DNA from: Acidimicrobiia bacterium
GTDB lineage: Bacteria; Actinomycetota; Acidimicrobiia; Acidimicrobiales; Aldehydirespiratoraceae
NCBI GenBank assembly: GCA_022821685.1
Contig: JAJEDD010000036.1
Location: 1-46,927 of the forward strand
DNA length: 46,927 bases
Reading direction: 5' to 3'
Made by a program: the position numbers and the translations under genes. Position 1 is the first letter of the stretch. Each line of letters opens with the position of its first letter. The notes beneath the pieces were generated by a model. It was not told the origin of the DNA. It was given only the letters and a program-made list of their open reading frames with translations, and did no database searches. Positions 31,267 to 40,344 of the stretch are shown one piece after another.

Positions 31267-31959
31267 TCAGTCGGCGGCTGAGACCAGGATGCGCGATGTG
31301 GCGTAGTCGCTGAGGCCGACGGCGCCGCCCTCAACGTCGAGGGTAAACGTGCCGTCGGGGGAGCGGGCCGTGACCGTGCCCGCCGAGCCGGGGGTCACCT
31401 TGGCCTCCTCGAGGAACTCGAGCATCCCCGGCTGGAACTCCAGCTCCTCGGGGATGCGCTGCACCGTGAACCGGCGGCCCACATCGAGGGTGTCGAGGGC
31501 GACCATGTCGGGGGCCTCGTAGGCCGAGCCGGGGATGGGGTTGCCGTGGGGGCAGGTGGTGGGCTCCTCGAGCACTCGGGTCATGGCCTTCTCGACCGAC
31601 GGGGAGATGATGTGCTCCCACTTGCCCGCCTCCTGGTGGGCCTCGGCCCACGACAGCCCCAGGATCTCGGTGAGGAAGCACTCGGCCAGGCGGTGGCGGC
31701 GCACCACCGTCTCGGCCAGGGAGTGCCCCTTGGCGGTGAGCTCGATGGTGCCGCGGCCCTCCTCGACGAGGCCCTCGGCCTGCATCCGCCGGATCATCTC
31801 CGACACCGCGGGGCGAGAGATCTCCAGGCGGTCGGCAATGCGGGCCTGGATCACGTCGAGGTCGTCCTCGGCCAGCTCGAAGATGGTCTCGCAGTACTCC
31901 TCGAAGGCCGGATGCCACTCGGGCGACTCGTACGCGGTCGAAGCCGCCGTCGAGGTCAT
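31267..31959 (-). CDS. DtxR/IdeR/MntR-family metal-dependent transcriptional regulator
   Basis: 230 aa with the three IdeR parts. The N-terminal winged helix is ITRPAVSEMIRRMQAEGLV-like (here LEISRPAVSEMIRRMQAEGL). The dimer/metal-binding domain has RRHRLAECFLTEILGLSW, EAGKWEH and CPHGNPIPG, and a C-terminal SH3-like/FeoA domain follows (about residues 150-230). It senses Fe(II) or Mn(II) and represses uptake genes. The expected metal-site Cys and His residues are present. ATG 31959 was preferred over GTG 31968 because TAGGGT ends exactly 7 nt before it. Confidence 0.92.
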   Translation of the reverse strand: MTSTAASTAYESPEWHPAFEEYCETIFELAEDDLDVIQARIADRLEISRPAVSEMIRRMQAEGLVEEGRGTIELTAKGHSLAETVVRRHRLAECFLTEILGLSWAEAHQEAGKWEHIISPSVEKAMTRVLEEPTTCPHGNPIPGSAYEAPDMVALDTLDVGRRFTVQRIPEELEFQPGMLEFLEEAKVTPGSAGTVTARSPDGTFTLDVEGGAVGLSDYATSRILVSAAD

Positions 31960-31966
31960 GGCCGCC

Positions 31967-31972
31967 ACCCTA
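31967..31972 (-). promoter_or_regulatory. -10 box of the dtxR-like gene (leaderless)
   Basis: TAGGGT on the minus strand, 7 nt before ATG 31959, identical in sequence and spacing to the box before 14243. Confidence 0.5.
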
Positions 31973-32133
31973 GAGCAAGGGCGCGTTCATGGCTAGCGCC
32001 CTGCCGTCAAGCGCCGCCCAGCTCTGAGATCGTCGACGCGAAGGCGACGACATCGGCGCGCACCGGCAGCCGGCACCGGGCAGCTGAACTCCCGGCGGTC
32101 GTGTCGCTGCCGCCCCGGTGCGGCGATGCTGGC

Positions 32134-32139
32134 TACGGT
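32134..32139 (+). promoter_or_regulatory. -10 box of the lhr gene (leaderless)
   Basis: TACGGT ends 6 nt before GTG 32146. There is no Shine-Dalgarno before that GTG, consistent with a leaderless transcript. Confidence 0.4.
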
Positions 32140-32145
32140 GGCGTC

Positions 32146-35100
32146 GTGGCAGCCGGCACCGATCCGCTGTCGGCGTTCTCGGCGCCGACCCGGGCCTGGT
32201 TCACAGCCGCGTTCAGCGCGCCGACCGCGCCCCAGGTCGAGGGCTGGCCTCCGATCGCGACGGGTCGTCACACGCTGGTGTGCGCGCCCACCGGCACCGG
32301 CAAGACCCTGGCCGCCTTCCTGTGGGCCATCGACCGGCTCATGTTCGCCGACAGCGACCTGTCCGAGGGCGGCACCCAGGTGCTGTACGTGTCGCCGCTG
32401 CGGGCGCTGGCGGTGGACGTGGAGAAGAACCTGCGAGCGCCGCTGCACGGCATCCGCCTGGCCGCAGAGCGGCTCGGCGCGGCGGTGCAGGTTCCCACCG
32501 TGGGGGTGCGCACCGGCGACACTTCGGCCGATGAGCGCCGCAAGCTTGTGCGGCACCCGCCCCACATCCTGATCACCACCCCCGAGTCGCTGTTCTTGAT
32601 GCTCACCAGCCGGGCCCGGGAGACCCTTGCCGGGGTGCGCCATGTGATCATCGACGAGATCCATGCGGTGGCCGCCGGCAAGCGGGGCGCCCACCTGATG
32701 GTGTCGCTGGAGCGACTCGAGGAGCTGTGCGAGCACTCGCCGCAGCGCATCGCCCTGTCGGCCACCCAGCGGCCCCTCGACGAGATCGCCCGCTTCCTGG
32801 GCGGCTTCGAGGCCGGTCCCGTCGGCTCGCCGGCGCCTCGTCGGGTCGCCGTGGTGGACGCCGGCGCCCGCAAGGAGCTGGATGTGGAGGTGGTGGTGCC
32901 GGTGGCCGACATGGCCTCGCTGGGAGAGACGGTCGAGCCGCCCGCGTCGGCCGGTGCGGCGGCTGGGCCGCAGCGGCGCAGCATCTGGCCCGCCATCCAT
33001 CCCCGCCTGTTGGATCTAGTGCAGTCGCACCGGTCCACGCTGATCTTCGCCAACGCCCGCCGGCTGGCCGAGCGCCTCGCCGCCCGGCTCAACGAATTGC
33101 ACCTGGAGGCCGAGGATCGGGCCCAGAACGAGGCGGCGCAGGATCTTGGTGCGGGTTCTGTGGACCTGCGACACAAGACCGACCCGAGATCCGCGGGGGT
33201 GGGCGGCGATGGCCCGCAGGATCTTGGTGCGGGTTCTGTGGACCTGCCACACAAGGCCGACCCGAGATCCGCGGGGGTGGGCGGCGATGGGCCGGTGCGT
33301 GTGGGTGAGTCGGTCGAGGCTGTGGTCCGGGCGCCGCCGGTGGCGCTGGGCGACGAGCAGGCCGGTGTCGGGCCAGCCGAGGGCGTCGAGCTGGTCAAGG
33401 CCCACCACGGCTCGCTGTCGCGGCCCCGGCGCCTGCTCATCGAGGACGAGCTGAAGCGGGGCGACCTGCGGGGTCTCGTGGCCACCTCCACGCTGGAACT
33501 GGGCATCGACATGGGCGCGGTGGATCTCGTGGTGCAGGTGGCCTCGCCGGGGTCGGTGGCCTCCGGGTTGCAGCGGATCGGGCGGGCCGGGCACCGCGTC
33601 GGCGAGCCCAGCCGGGGCCGCATCTTCCCCAAGCATCGCGCCGACCTGCTGGAGGCGGCTGCGGTGGTGGAGCGCATGCACGCCGGCGAGGTGGAGCACA
33701 CCCGCTACCTGCGCAATCCGCTCGATGTGGCCGCCCAGCAGATCGTGGCCATGTGCGCCATGGACGACTGGCCCCTCGAGCGGCTGGCCGCCGTGCTGCG
33801 CCGCGCCGCCAGCTTCGCCGATCTGTCCGACGAGGTGCTGCACAGCGTGCTCGAGCTGCTGTCGGGCACCTACCCGGCCGAGGAGTTCTCCGAGCTGCGG
33901 CCCCGGGTGGTGTGGGACCGGGCCGGCGGCGTGCTGCGGGGCCGGGCCGGATCGCAGCGGCTGGCGGTGACCAACGCGGGAACCATCCCCGACCGGGGAC
34001 TGTTCGGCGTGTTCCTGCCCGACGGCACCCGGGTGGGCGAGCTCGACGAGGAGATGGTGTACGAGAGCCGGGTGGGCGAGACGTTCCTGCTGGGGGCCAC
34101 CACCTGGCGCATCACCGACATCACCTTCGAGCGGGTGGTGGTGACCCCGGCGCCGGGCGAGCTGGGCAAGATGCCGTTCTGGCACGGAGATGGGCCGGGG
34201 CGGCCCATCGAGCTGGGCCGGGCGGTGGGTGCCCTGGTGCGAGAGCTGCGCTCGGGCGGAGCCGAAACCGCCGAGGCCCGGCTGCGCGAGCGCTGCGGCC
34301 TCGACGAGACCGCCGCGGCCAACCTGCTCGCCTACCTCGACGACCAGGCCGAGGCCACCGGCGCGGTTCCCGACGACCGCACGGTGGTGGTGGAGCGGTT
34401 CCGCGACGAGATCGGCGACTGGCGGGTGTGCGTGCTCACCCCGTTCGGCGCCCAAGTTCACGCCCCCTGGGGGGTGGCGCTGCAGGCCCGCCTGAGCGAG
34501 GTCTGGGGCGTGGACGTGGACCTGATGTGGGGCGACGACGGGATCGTGATGCGCCTGCCCGAGGCGGTCGACGAACTGCCGGTGGACGACCTGTTGTTCG
34601 ACCCCGACGAGGTCCGCGACCTGGTGGCGGGGCGGCTGCCGGAGACTTCGATGTTCGCCTCCCGGTTCCGGGAGTGCGCGGCCCGGGCGCTGCTGCTGCC
34701 CCGGCGGCGGCCCGACCAGCGCACGCCGCTGTGGCAGCAGCGCCAGCGGGCGGCCGACCTGCTGTCGGTGGCGGCCAAGTACCCGTCGTTCCCGATCCTG
34801 CTGGAGGCCACCCGCGAGTGCCTCAACGACGTGTTCGACCTGCCAGCGTTGGTGGAGCTGATGGCCGACCTGCGCAGCCGCCGGGTGCGGGTGGTGGCGG
34901 TGGACACCGCCGGCGCGTCGCCCTTTGCCCAGTCGCTGCTGTTCTCGTGGATCGCGGTCCACATGTACGAGGGCGACGCCCCCCTGGCCGAGCGCCGGGC
35001 GGCGGCGCTGGCGCTGGACCGCGACCTGCTGCGCGACCTGCTGGGCGTCGAGGAGCTGCGGGAGCTGCTCGACGCCGGGGTGATCGCCGACGTCGAGCTG

Positions 35101-37077
35101 GAGCTTCAGCGGCTGGCAGCCGGAGGCCAGGCCCGCGACGCCGACGAGGTCCACGACCTGCTGCGGATGCTCGGACCGCTGACGCCCGACGAGGTAGCGG
35201 CTCGGACCGTTCCCCCGGCACCGCGATCATCGGCTCCGAGCTCTGTGCCCTTGCTGACCGACGAGGTGGCAGCCCGGAGCGTTCTCCCGACGCCGCGATC
35301 AGCGATTCCGAGTTCCGTGCCTGTGTTGCCCGACGAGGTTGTGGCCCGGACCGCTGCTCCGGACGAGCGGGTTGCGGGGTGGCTGCGGACGCTGGTGGAG
35401 CAGCGCCGGGCCATGGAGGTGCGCCTGGCCGGGCGCGACGTGGTGGCCGACGCAGCCGACGCGGCCCGGCTGCGCGACGCGGTAGGCACCGCGTTGCCGG
35501 TGGGGCTGGCCGCCTGCGACACCGAGCCGGTGGATGACCCTCTGGGCGACCTGTGCGTCCGCTATGCCCGCACCCACGGCCCGTTCGTGGCCCGCGACGT
35601 CGCCCGCTGGCTGGGGGTGGGCGAGGCGCCGGTTGCGGCCCGGCTGGGGTCGCTGGTGGCCGAGGGCCGCCTGCTGCGGGGCGAGTTCCGCCCGGGCGGC
35701 GCCGACCGGGAGTTCTGCGACGCCGAGGTGCTGCACCGGATCCGCCGCCGCTGCCTGGCCGCGCTGCGCCAGGAGGTGGAGCCGGTGCCGCCCGAGGCGC
35801 TGGCCCGGTTCCTGCCCCAGTGGCAGGGGATCGGCGCCCGGCGGCGGGGTATGGACGCCCTGGCCGACGTGGTGGCGCAGCTCCAGGGCGCGCCGGTGGC
35901 CGCGTCGGTGCTGGAGGCCGATGTGCTGGCCGGCCGGATGGCGGGCTACAAGCCGGCCGACCTGGACCAGCTCTGCACTTCCGGCGAGATCGTCTGGGTC
36001 GGCGCCGGTGCGGTGGGCGCGGTCGACGGCAGGGTGCGCCTGGCCTTCCGCGATCAGGCCGCCCTGCTCGTCCCCGCCGCCGAGCCATGCGAAGGGGTGG
36101 TCCACGAGGCGCTGCGCAACCGCCTGAGCGACTCCGGAGCGTCGTTCTGGGGTGACCTGGTGGCCGCCGCCCAGGCCGCGTCGATGCCCTACGACACCGA
36201 GACGGTGCTGGCCGCGCTGTGGGATCTGGTGTGGTCGGGCGAGGTGACCAACGACTCCCTAGCCCCCCTGAGAGCCCGCCTAGCCAGCCACCGGTCAGCC
36301 GGCGCAGCCTCAAGATCAGCCAGGCCAGGTTCGATGCCGGGCGGGCCGCGTCGGCGGCAGTCGGCAGTAGGCCGTTCCCGGCGGGGCCGTCTGCGGCTGG
36401 GAGGCCTCAGCGCCACAGGCCCGCCGTCGGCCGCGGGCCGCTGGTCGCTGGTGGCGCCGCTGTTGACCCCCCAGCCCGCGGCCACAGAATCGTCGCTGGC
36501 CCGAGCCCACCAACTCCTCGACCGCTACGGAGTGGTGACCCGCGAGACCGCGCTGGGCGAGGGCGCCGAGGGCGGCTTCGCGGGCGTCTATCCCGTGCTC
36601 AAGGCGTTGGAGGACCGGGGCGAGGTCCGCCGCGGCTATTTCGTGGCCGGGCTGGGCGCGGCCCAGTTCGCCTTGCCGGGCGCAGTCGACCGCCTGCGAG
36701 GCGCACGAGAGCCCGAGCCCGATGCGGCTCCGGTGGTGCTGGCCGCCACCGACCCGGCCCAGCCCTACGGCGCGGCGCTGGCCTGGCCCGATTCGCCCGG
36801 CCGCCCGGCCCGCACCGCAGGAGCCCACCTAGTGATGACCGAAGGCACCCCGACGGTCTTGCTGGAACGAGGCGGCCGCTCCCTAACAACGTTCTCCGCA
36901 GCGGAGTCCACCAACACCTGGATAGAGGCGATAATCGGCCTAGTAAAGGACGGCCGCCTCCGCAAGCTGGAAATAGCCAAAGCCAACGGCCACCCCATCC
37001 GAGAAACCCCATGGGCCGCCCGGCTAGAGGCAGCAGGCTTCACCCCCGCCTACAAAGGAATGCTCTACCGCCCCTGA
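32146..37077 (+). CDS. lhr: Lhr-type ATP-dependent DNA helicase, long actinobacterial form
   Basis: 1643 aa, superfamily 2, 3'-5' translocase in DNA repair. Walker A CAPTGTGKTLAAFLWA near residue 47, DEIH box VIIDEIHAVA near 168, motif VI QRIGRAGHRVGE near 480, then the Lhr-specific winged-helix and beta-barrel domains (RPRVVWDRAGGVLRGRAGSQ, EFSELR) and a large C-terminal domain ending ARLEAAGFTPAYKGMLY. Linkers are expanded: a 26-codon duplication at 33139-33294, a 24-codon repeat at 35186-35350 and an Arg/Ser-rich spacer at about 36290-36420. The open frame extends upstream but the helicase starts near GTG 32146. The last ~70 codons are rich in CTA/ATA/GTA, unlike the rest. Confidence 0.95.
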   Translation: MAAGTDPLSAFSAPTRAWFTAAFSAPTAPQVEGWPPIATGRHTLVCAPTGTGKTLAAFLWAIDRLMFADSDLSEGGTQVLYVSPLRALAVDVEKNLRAPLHGIRLAAERLGAAVQVPTVGVRTGDTSADERRKLVRHPPHILITTPESLFLMLTSRARETLAGVRHVIIDEIHAVAAGKRGAHLMVSLERLEELCEHSPQRIALSATQRPLDEIARFLGGFEAGPVGSPAPRRVAVVDAGARKELDVEVVVPVADMASLGETVEPPASAGAAAGPQRRSIWPAIHPRLLDLVQSHRSTLIFANARRLAERLAARLNELHLEAEDRAQNEAAQDLGAGSVDLRHKTDPRSAGVGGDGPQDLGAGSVDLPHKADPRSAGVGGDGPVRVGESVEAVVRAPPVALGDEQAGVGPAEGVELVKAHHGSLSRPRRLLIEDELKRGDLRGLVATSTLELGIDMGAVDLVVQVASPGSVASGLQRIGRAGHRVGEPSRGRIFPKHRADLLEAAAVVERMHAGEVEHTRYLRNPLDVAAQQIVAMCAMDDWPLERLAAVLRRAASFADLSDEVLHSVLELLSGTYPAEEFSELRPRVVWDRAGGVLRGRAGSQRLAVTNAGTIPDRGLFGVFLPDGTRVGELDEEMVYESRVGETFLLGATTWRITDITFERVVVTPAPGELGKMPFWHGDGPGRPIELGRAVGALVRELRSGGAETAEARLRERCGLDETAAANLLAYLDDQAEATGAVPDDRTVVVERFRDEIGDWRVCVLTPFGAQVHAPWGVALQARLSEVWGVDVDLMWGDDGIVMRLPEAVDELPVDDLLFDPDEVRDLVAGRLPETSMFASRFRECAARALLLPRRRPDQRTPLWQQRQRAADLLSVAAKYPSFPILLEATRECLNDVFDLPALVELMADLRSRRVRVVAVDTAGASPFAQSLLFSWIAVHMYEGDAPLAERRAAALALDRDLLRDLLGVEELRELLDAGVIADVELELQRLAAGGQARDADEVHDLLRMLGPLTPDEVAARTVPPAPRSSAPSSVPLLTDEVAARSVLPTPRSAIPSSVPVLPDEVVARTAAPDERVAGWLRTLVEQRRAMEVRLAGRDVVADAADAARLRDAVGTALPVGLAACDTEPVDDPLGDLCVRYARTHGPFVARDVARWLGVGEAPVAARLGSLVAEGRLLRGEFRPGGADREFCDAEVLHRIRRRCLAALRQEVEPVPPEALARFLPQWQGIGARRRGMDALADVVAQLQGAPVAASVLEADVLAGRMAGYKPADLDQLCTSGEIVWVGAGAVGAVDGRVRLAFRDQAALLVPAAEPCEGVVHEALRNRLSDSGASFWGDLVAAAQAASMPYDTETVLAALWDLVWSGEVTNDSLAPLRARLASHRSAGAASRSARPGSMPGGPRRRQSAVGRSRRGRLRLGGLSATGPPSAAGRWSLVAPLLTPQPAATESSLARAHQLLDRYGVVTRETALGEGAEGGFAGVYPVLKALEDRGEVRRGYFVAGLGAAQFALPGAVDRLRGAREPEPDAAPVVLAATDPAQPYGAALAWPDSPGRPARTAGAHLVMTEGTPTVLLERGGRSLTTFSAAESTNTWIEAIIGLVKDGRLRKLEIAKANGHPIRETPWAARLEAAGFTPAYKGMLYRP
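33139..33294 (+). repeat. 78-bp in-frame tandem duplication inside lhr
   Basis: Two nearly identical 78-bp units encode QDLGAGSVDL(R/P)HK(T/A)DPRS and the rest of a 26-residue loop between helicase motifs. Only a few bases differ, so the event is recent. The loop lies between RecA domain 2 motifs and is not part of the core fold. Confidence 0.92.
35186..35350 (+). repeat. 72-bp in-frame repeat inside lhr, 2.3 units
   Basis: Units begin with CCGACGAGGT at about 35186, 35258 and 35330, exactly 72 bp apart, and encode DEVAAR(T/S)V, PRS and SSVP blocks. Divergence between units is higher than in the 78-bp duplication, so it is older. It sits in a linker in the C-terminal region. Confidence 0.85.
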
Positions 37078-37114
37078 GCAGTATGGGATCTCGCCTCGGT
37101 CGGATTGCCGGTCC

Positions 37115-38599
37115 TTACTCGCTGAGGCGGAATTGGTCGAGGCCCTTGAGCAGTGAATGTCTGAGCCATGGCTCGAAGCGCCGGAGAACGGACTCGGCAG
37201 CTTCGGAGTAGTTGATTTGGAACATTTCGTCACACGCGGGCTGCAACTCGAGGATCTGTGGCTCGCTGACATCGCCGTTCTGCCGTCGAAAGAAACAGAC
37301 TGAGGCGCCGAGCAGTCCGCGGTACTCGCGGTTCACGCCGTGGAAGGAGAGCAGGATCTCAGAGCGTCCCTGCTCGGTCTCAATAACGAGCCTCGCCCAG
37401 GAGTGGTAAGCGCGTGCATTGGCGAAGTACTCGAAGTGTCTGGCCGTCTCGACGACCTGATATCGATAATAGCCGCGACGCTGGACATCACGGTCGTGGC
37501 TGAAGTCGGTGGATACGCTGCGTTCGAATTGCTCCGACCGCACTTGCGCTTCGAGCCGGACGCGGATGTCTTCGAGTGTCTTGACGGCATGGCTCAGCAG
37601 CGTCTCAGCCGTTTCCTTGGCGATATCCAGGTTCTCCTGTTGAGCCTGCTCGCGGCGGTCGAGAGATTCGCCGATCGACTCTATGACCTGATCCAAGTGC
37701 TCTGCTTCCGAGCGCACCGCGCTTGTTATCCCCAGTGCCCGCACCAGCCACTTCTTCTGCAGCTGCGTTACCAAGATGATCAGGGGGGCCAAGTCTCCGG
37801 CATCTGCCTCGCCTAGGACTTCGAGATAGCGGTCACGATCCTTGTTGGTGACGACGAGGGGGAACATCCCGGCACGCAGCAGCACCAGAGATGCGATGGT
37901 GCGCGCGACGCGTCCGTTGCCGTCCTGGAACGGGTGGATCTGCACGAAGCGATGATGCAGCCAGGCGGCGCTGACTTCCGGCGCAGTCCCGGATTCGGTG
38001 TGCGCCCCATGCATCTCGAGTAGGCGATCCATCTCCGAGACGACCTGCTCCGGCGGGCAATACTGGTGAATCTTCCCGTCGGATCGAGTGGGATTGTTGG
38101 GTCTGCGCTTGTAGTCACCGTGAAGCAGATTGATTTTCGTCCGTCGGCCGAAGACGTCGATGCCGGCCGCGAACTCCTGCTTGCGGGTCATGAGCTGGTG
38201 AAGTTCCTTGACGAACGACGTCGATAGCGGACGCCTCTCCTTGATGACATCGAACAGCCACTCGACGGCGTCGAGGTGGTCTGCGATCATCCCCGCCACA
38301 AGCTCTGGCGGCTCTTGCTGGTCATCATGCGGTATCAGAGAAGCGTCAATACCCTGCTCAATCAAGAGTCGGGTTGTGCCCTCGTCGAGGGTATAGAGGC
38401 GCTCGATGATGCCAGTCTCGATGGCCCATTCCCGCCGGAGCTGATCGTTGAACGCAGCCACCAGATGATCCGGTATCCCTCTGCGGATATCTCCCCAAGT
38501 ACGGAGCAGCGCTGGCAATTCCGCGCTGGCCGCGGCGCGGTCGGTGTCGGTCAGGTCACTGATCGGCCTCCAGCGATGCCCAACTTCGACTTCATCCAC
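37115..38599 (-). CDS. Fic-domain protein (probable AMP transferase)
   Basis: 494 aa. The Fic motif is intact: HPFQDGNGRVARTI near residue 210, with the preceding substrate flap around NPTRSDGKIHQYCPPEQV. N-terminally, ETGIIERLYTLDEGTT resembles the self-inhibitory (S/T)xxxE(G/N) helix; Glu is kept, but Arg follows it instead of Gly/Asn. The C-terminal ~200 residues are a coiled-coil-rich extension (EQAQQENLDIAKETAETLL) and an unassigned domain. Fic enzymes move AMP or other nucleotides onto target proteins. GTG 38599 was chosen because TACGGT ends 7 nt before it; GTG 38608 is the alternative. It sits at the left border of the defence island. Confidence 0.88.
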   Translation of the reverse strand: MDEVEVGHRWRPISDLTDTDRAAASAELPALLRTWGDIRRGIPDHLVAAFNDQLRREWAIETGIIERLYTLDEGTTRLLIEQGIDASLIPHDDQQEPPELVAGMIADHLDAVEWLFDVIKERRPLSTSFVKELHQLMTRKQEFAAGIDVFGRRTKINLLHGDYKRRPNNPTRSDGKIHQYCPPEQVVSEMDRLLEMHGAHTESGTAPEVSAAWLHHRFVQIHPFQDGNGRVARTIASLVLLRAGMFPLVVTNKDRDRYLEVLGEADAGDLAPLIILVTQLQKKWLVRALGITSAVRSEAEHLDQVIESIGESLDRREQAQQENLDIAKETAETLLSHAVKTLEDIRVRLEAQVRSEQFERSVSTDFSHDRDVQRRGYYRYQVVETARHFEYFANARAYHSWARLVIETEQGRSEILLSFHGVNREYRGLLGASVCFFRRQNGDVSEPQILELQPACDEMFQINYSEAAESVLRRFEPWLRHSLLKGLDQFRLSE

Positions 38600-38606
38600 G
38601 CCTAGC

Positions 38607-38612
38607 ACCGTA
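38607..38612 (-). promoter_or_regulatory. -10 box of the fic gene (leaderless)
   Basis: TACGGT on the minus strand ends 7 nt before GTG 38599. The same box/start geometry recurs five times in the window. Confidence 0.4.
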
Positions 38613-38644
38613 CCCGTCTGACTGAGGCAGGAGCGGCCGAGGGG

Positions 38645-38761
38645 TTACTGCCACGCCGAGTGCATGACCTCAGGGTTGTCGAGGTCTGCGAAGGTCTCGC
38701 GGAATCGCCGTAGCGACTCCAAGGACACCTCTGACGCAGGGTCGTGCCGCTCGTCATCCAT
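38645..38761 (-). CDS. 38-aa small acidic protein upstream of fic, hypothetical
   Basis: ATG 38761 to TAA 38645. The peptide starts MDDERHDPASEVSLESLRRF and continues with an amphipathic, acidic stretch. Codon use looks like coding sequence. It lies on the fic strand, about 45 bp upstream of it. Small partners of Fic toxins exist, but I do not see their SxxxE(G/N) motif, so I give no function. The rest of 38600-38916 shows only the fic -10 box and nothing else I can name. Confidence 0.4.
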   Translation of the reverse strand: MDDERHDPASEVSLESLRRFRETFADLDNPEVMHSAWQ

Positions 38762-38916
38762 CGTGCGTCGAGGATAACTGATCTCGACGGGTGGGACCGG
38801 CGGGCATCGGGCCCGATTGCCGCGGCGGCATCGTCGAAGGGGCTGCTGGTCCGATTTCGGGTGGCGTGGAGTTGTTTGCCAGACTGGGCCGCCGTCGCAG
38901 ACGCGGGAGTGTCTTG

Positions 38917-40344
38917 GTGCAGCATCCGGAGTTGTCGAGACTGCTTCAGCGGGGCGACTTTGATGCGCTGTTCCGCCGGATGGGTTGGGACAATCCTGAG
39001 CAGCGCCAGCCGGTGGATGTGGCCGAGAGTCGGCTGCGCCCGGTGTCGGTGGCCGACAAGCGGGGCGTCACTGCCTGGCGGGTGGACTGCCCCGACGGGC
39101 TGCCGACGCGTTCGGAGCAGCATCGGGTGGTGCGCCACCTGAAGCGGCTCAGCCGAGACCAACTGGTCGTGTTCGTCGCCCCTGATCGGCATCTGTGGCT
39201 GTGGCCCGAGCAGCGCCCGAGCGGAGTCGGGTACCGGCTGGTGGATCACGAGTATGGCGTGCACGCCCCCACCGAAGCGCTGCTTCAGAGGCTCGCCCAA
39301 GCGTCGTTCAGCGTCACAGAGGAGAACCGGCTGACCTCCAGCGCGGTGCTGACCAGGGTGCGGCGCTCGTTCAACGCCGACAAGGTGACCAAAGCCTTCT
39401 ACCGGCAGTTCCAGCAGCACCACAGGAACTTCGCGATGAAAGTGGAGGGCATACCCGCCGACAAGAACCGCCGATGGTATGCGTCGGTGCTGTTGAACCG
39501 GCTCATGTTCCTCTACTTCATCCAGCGCAAGGGGTTCTTGGACAGCGACCAGAACTACCTCCGCACCCGGCTGGAGATGGTTCGCGAGCATTGCGGCGCC
39601 GACGAGTTCTACGCCTTCTTCCAGCGGTTCCTGCTGCCGCTGTTCCATACCGGGCTCGGGCGGCCCGCCGGTGACCGCGCCTACGACGAGGACAGCATCG
39701 AGGAGATCATCGGCTCGGTTCCGTATGTGAACGGCGGCATCTTCGAGCCCCACGAATTGGAGCAGGCCCACCACATCAAGATCCTCGACGAGGCCTTCGA
39801 GTCGCTGTTCGATTTCTTCGACGAGTGGCGCTGGCATCTCGACGAGCGTCCCGCCGCCGACGGCAACGAGATCAACCCCGATGTGCTGGGCTACATATTC
39901 GAGCAGTACATCAACTTCACCGACGCCGGCCAGAAGGAGAAGGGCGCCTACTACACCAAGCCCGACGTGACCGGCTACATGGCCGAATCGTCGATCCTGC
40001 CCGCGGTGGCCGACCGGCTCGTGGCGGCGGGGCTCGACGATCCGGCGGTGCTGCTTGCGGGCTCCGGTGACGCCTACATGCGCGACAGCCTCGGCCACGG
40101 CATCGACCGCGAGGCGGTGGCACGCGGCGACAATGTCGCGCTGTCTCCGCCGGGGGGGGGTCTTGGCCGTGGCAGAGGCGCAGCGGCGACCCGGCCGAGT
40201 ACGTGGATCTGCCCGACCCGGGCGACGACTTGGCCCTGCCGGGGGAGCGCTGGTGCGATGTGGTGCACCGCCGCGACCGCTACATCCGCCAAGTTGGGCT
40301 GCTGTCGGATCCGGACCGTGACTGGAGCATCAACGACGCCATAA
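38917..40344 (+). CDS. PglX/Eco57I-like adenine methyltransferase, N-terminal part, frame broken at G9
   Basis: N-terminal ~410 residues of a class I N6-adenine methyltransferase of the BREX PglX / DISARM DrmMI / Eco57I type. HPELSRLLQRGDFDALFRRM opens it. DKVTKAFYRQFQ, RWYASVLLNRLMFLYFIQRK and DVLGYIFEQYINF followed by KEKGAYYTKPDVTGYM are the recognised family blocks. Start GTG 38917 (TTG 38914, GTG 38791 possible). After G9 at 40152-40160 the frame runs on as nonsense to 40344, while the true continuation is in the frame of the next entry. One added G (or two fewer) joins them. Confidence 0.85.
   Translation: MQHPELSRLLQRGDFDALFRRMGWDNPEQRQPVDVAESRLRPVSVADKRGVTAWRVDCPDGLPTRSEQHRVVRHLKRLSRDQLVVFVAPDRHLWLWPEQRPSGVGYRLVDHEYGVHAPTEALLQRLAQASFSVTEENRLTSSAVLTRVRRSFNADKVTKAFYRQFQQHHRNFAMKVEGIPADKNRRWYASVLLNRLMFLYFIQRKGFLDSDQNYLRTRLEMVREHCGADEFYAFFQRFLLPLFHTGLGRPAGDRAYDEDSIEEIIGSVPYVNGGIFEPHELEQAHHIKILDEAFESLFDFFDEWRWHLDERPAADGNEINPDVLGYIFEQYINFTDAGQKEKGAYYTKPDVTGYMAESSILPAVADRLVAAGLDDPAVLLAGSGDAYMRDSLGHGIDREAVARGDNVALSPPGGGLGRGRGAAATRPSTWICPTRATTWPCRGSAGAMWCTAATATSAKLGCCRIRTVTGASTTP
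40152..40160 (+). repeat. homopolymeric G9 tract at the methyltransferase frameshift
   Basis: Nine consecutive G follow CTCCGCC. With G9 the frame ends at 40344; with G10 or G7 the N- and C-terminal halves become one ~1083-codon gene; with G8 the frame stops near 40321. Such tracts expand and contract by slippage. PglX of Streptomyces coelicolor is known to be switched by a G tract. Confidence 0.9.

Noticed and set aside
33016..35154. 712-aa open frame antisense to lhr
   Set aside because: Same shadow effect; it lacks domains and spans the Lhr core.
38602..40098. 498-aa open frame antisense to the methylase N-terminal part
   Set aside because: Composition artefact opposite family-typical sequence; low complexity and no domain.
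40152..40160. Programmed ribosomal frameshift instead of slippage of the G tract
   Set aside because: A +1/-1 slip on G9 is possible, but no downstream hairpin or Shine-Dalgarno-like stimulator is evident and the simplest reading is tract-length change. Sequencing error remains open and is stated as the main risk.
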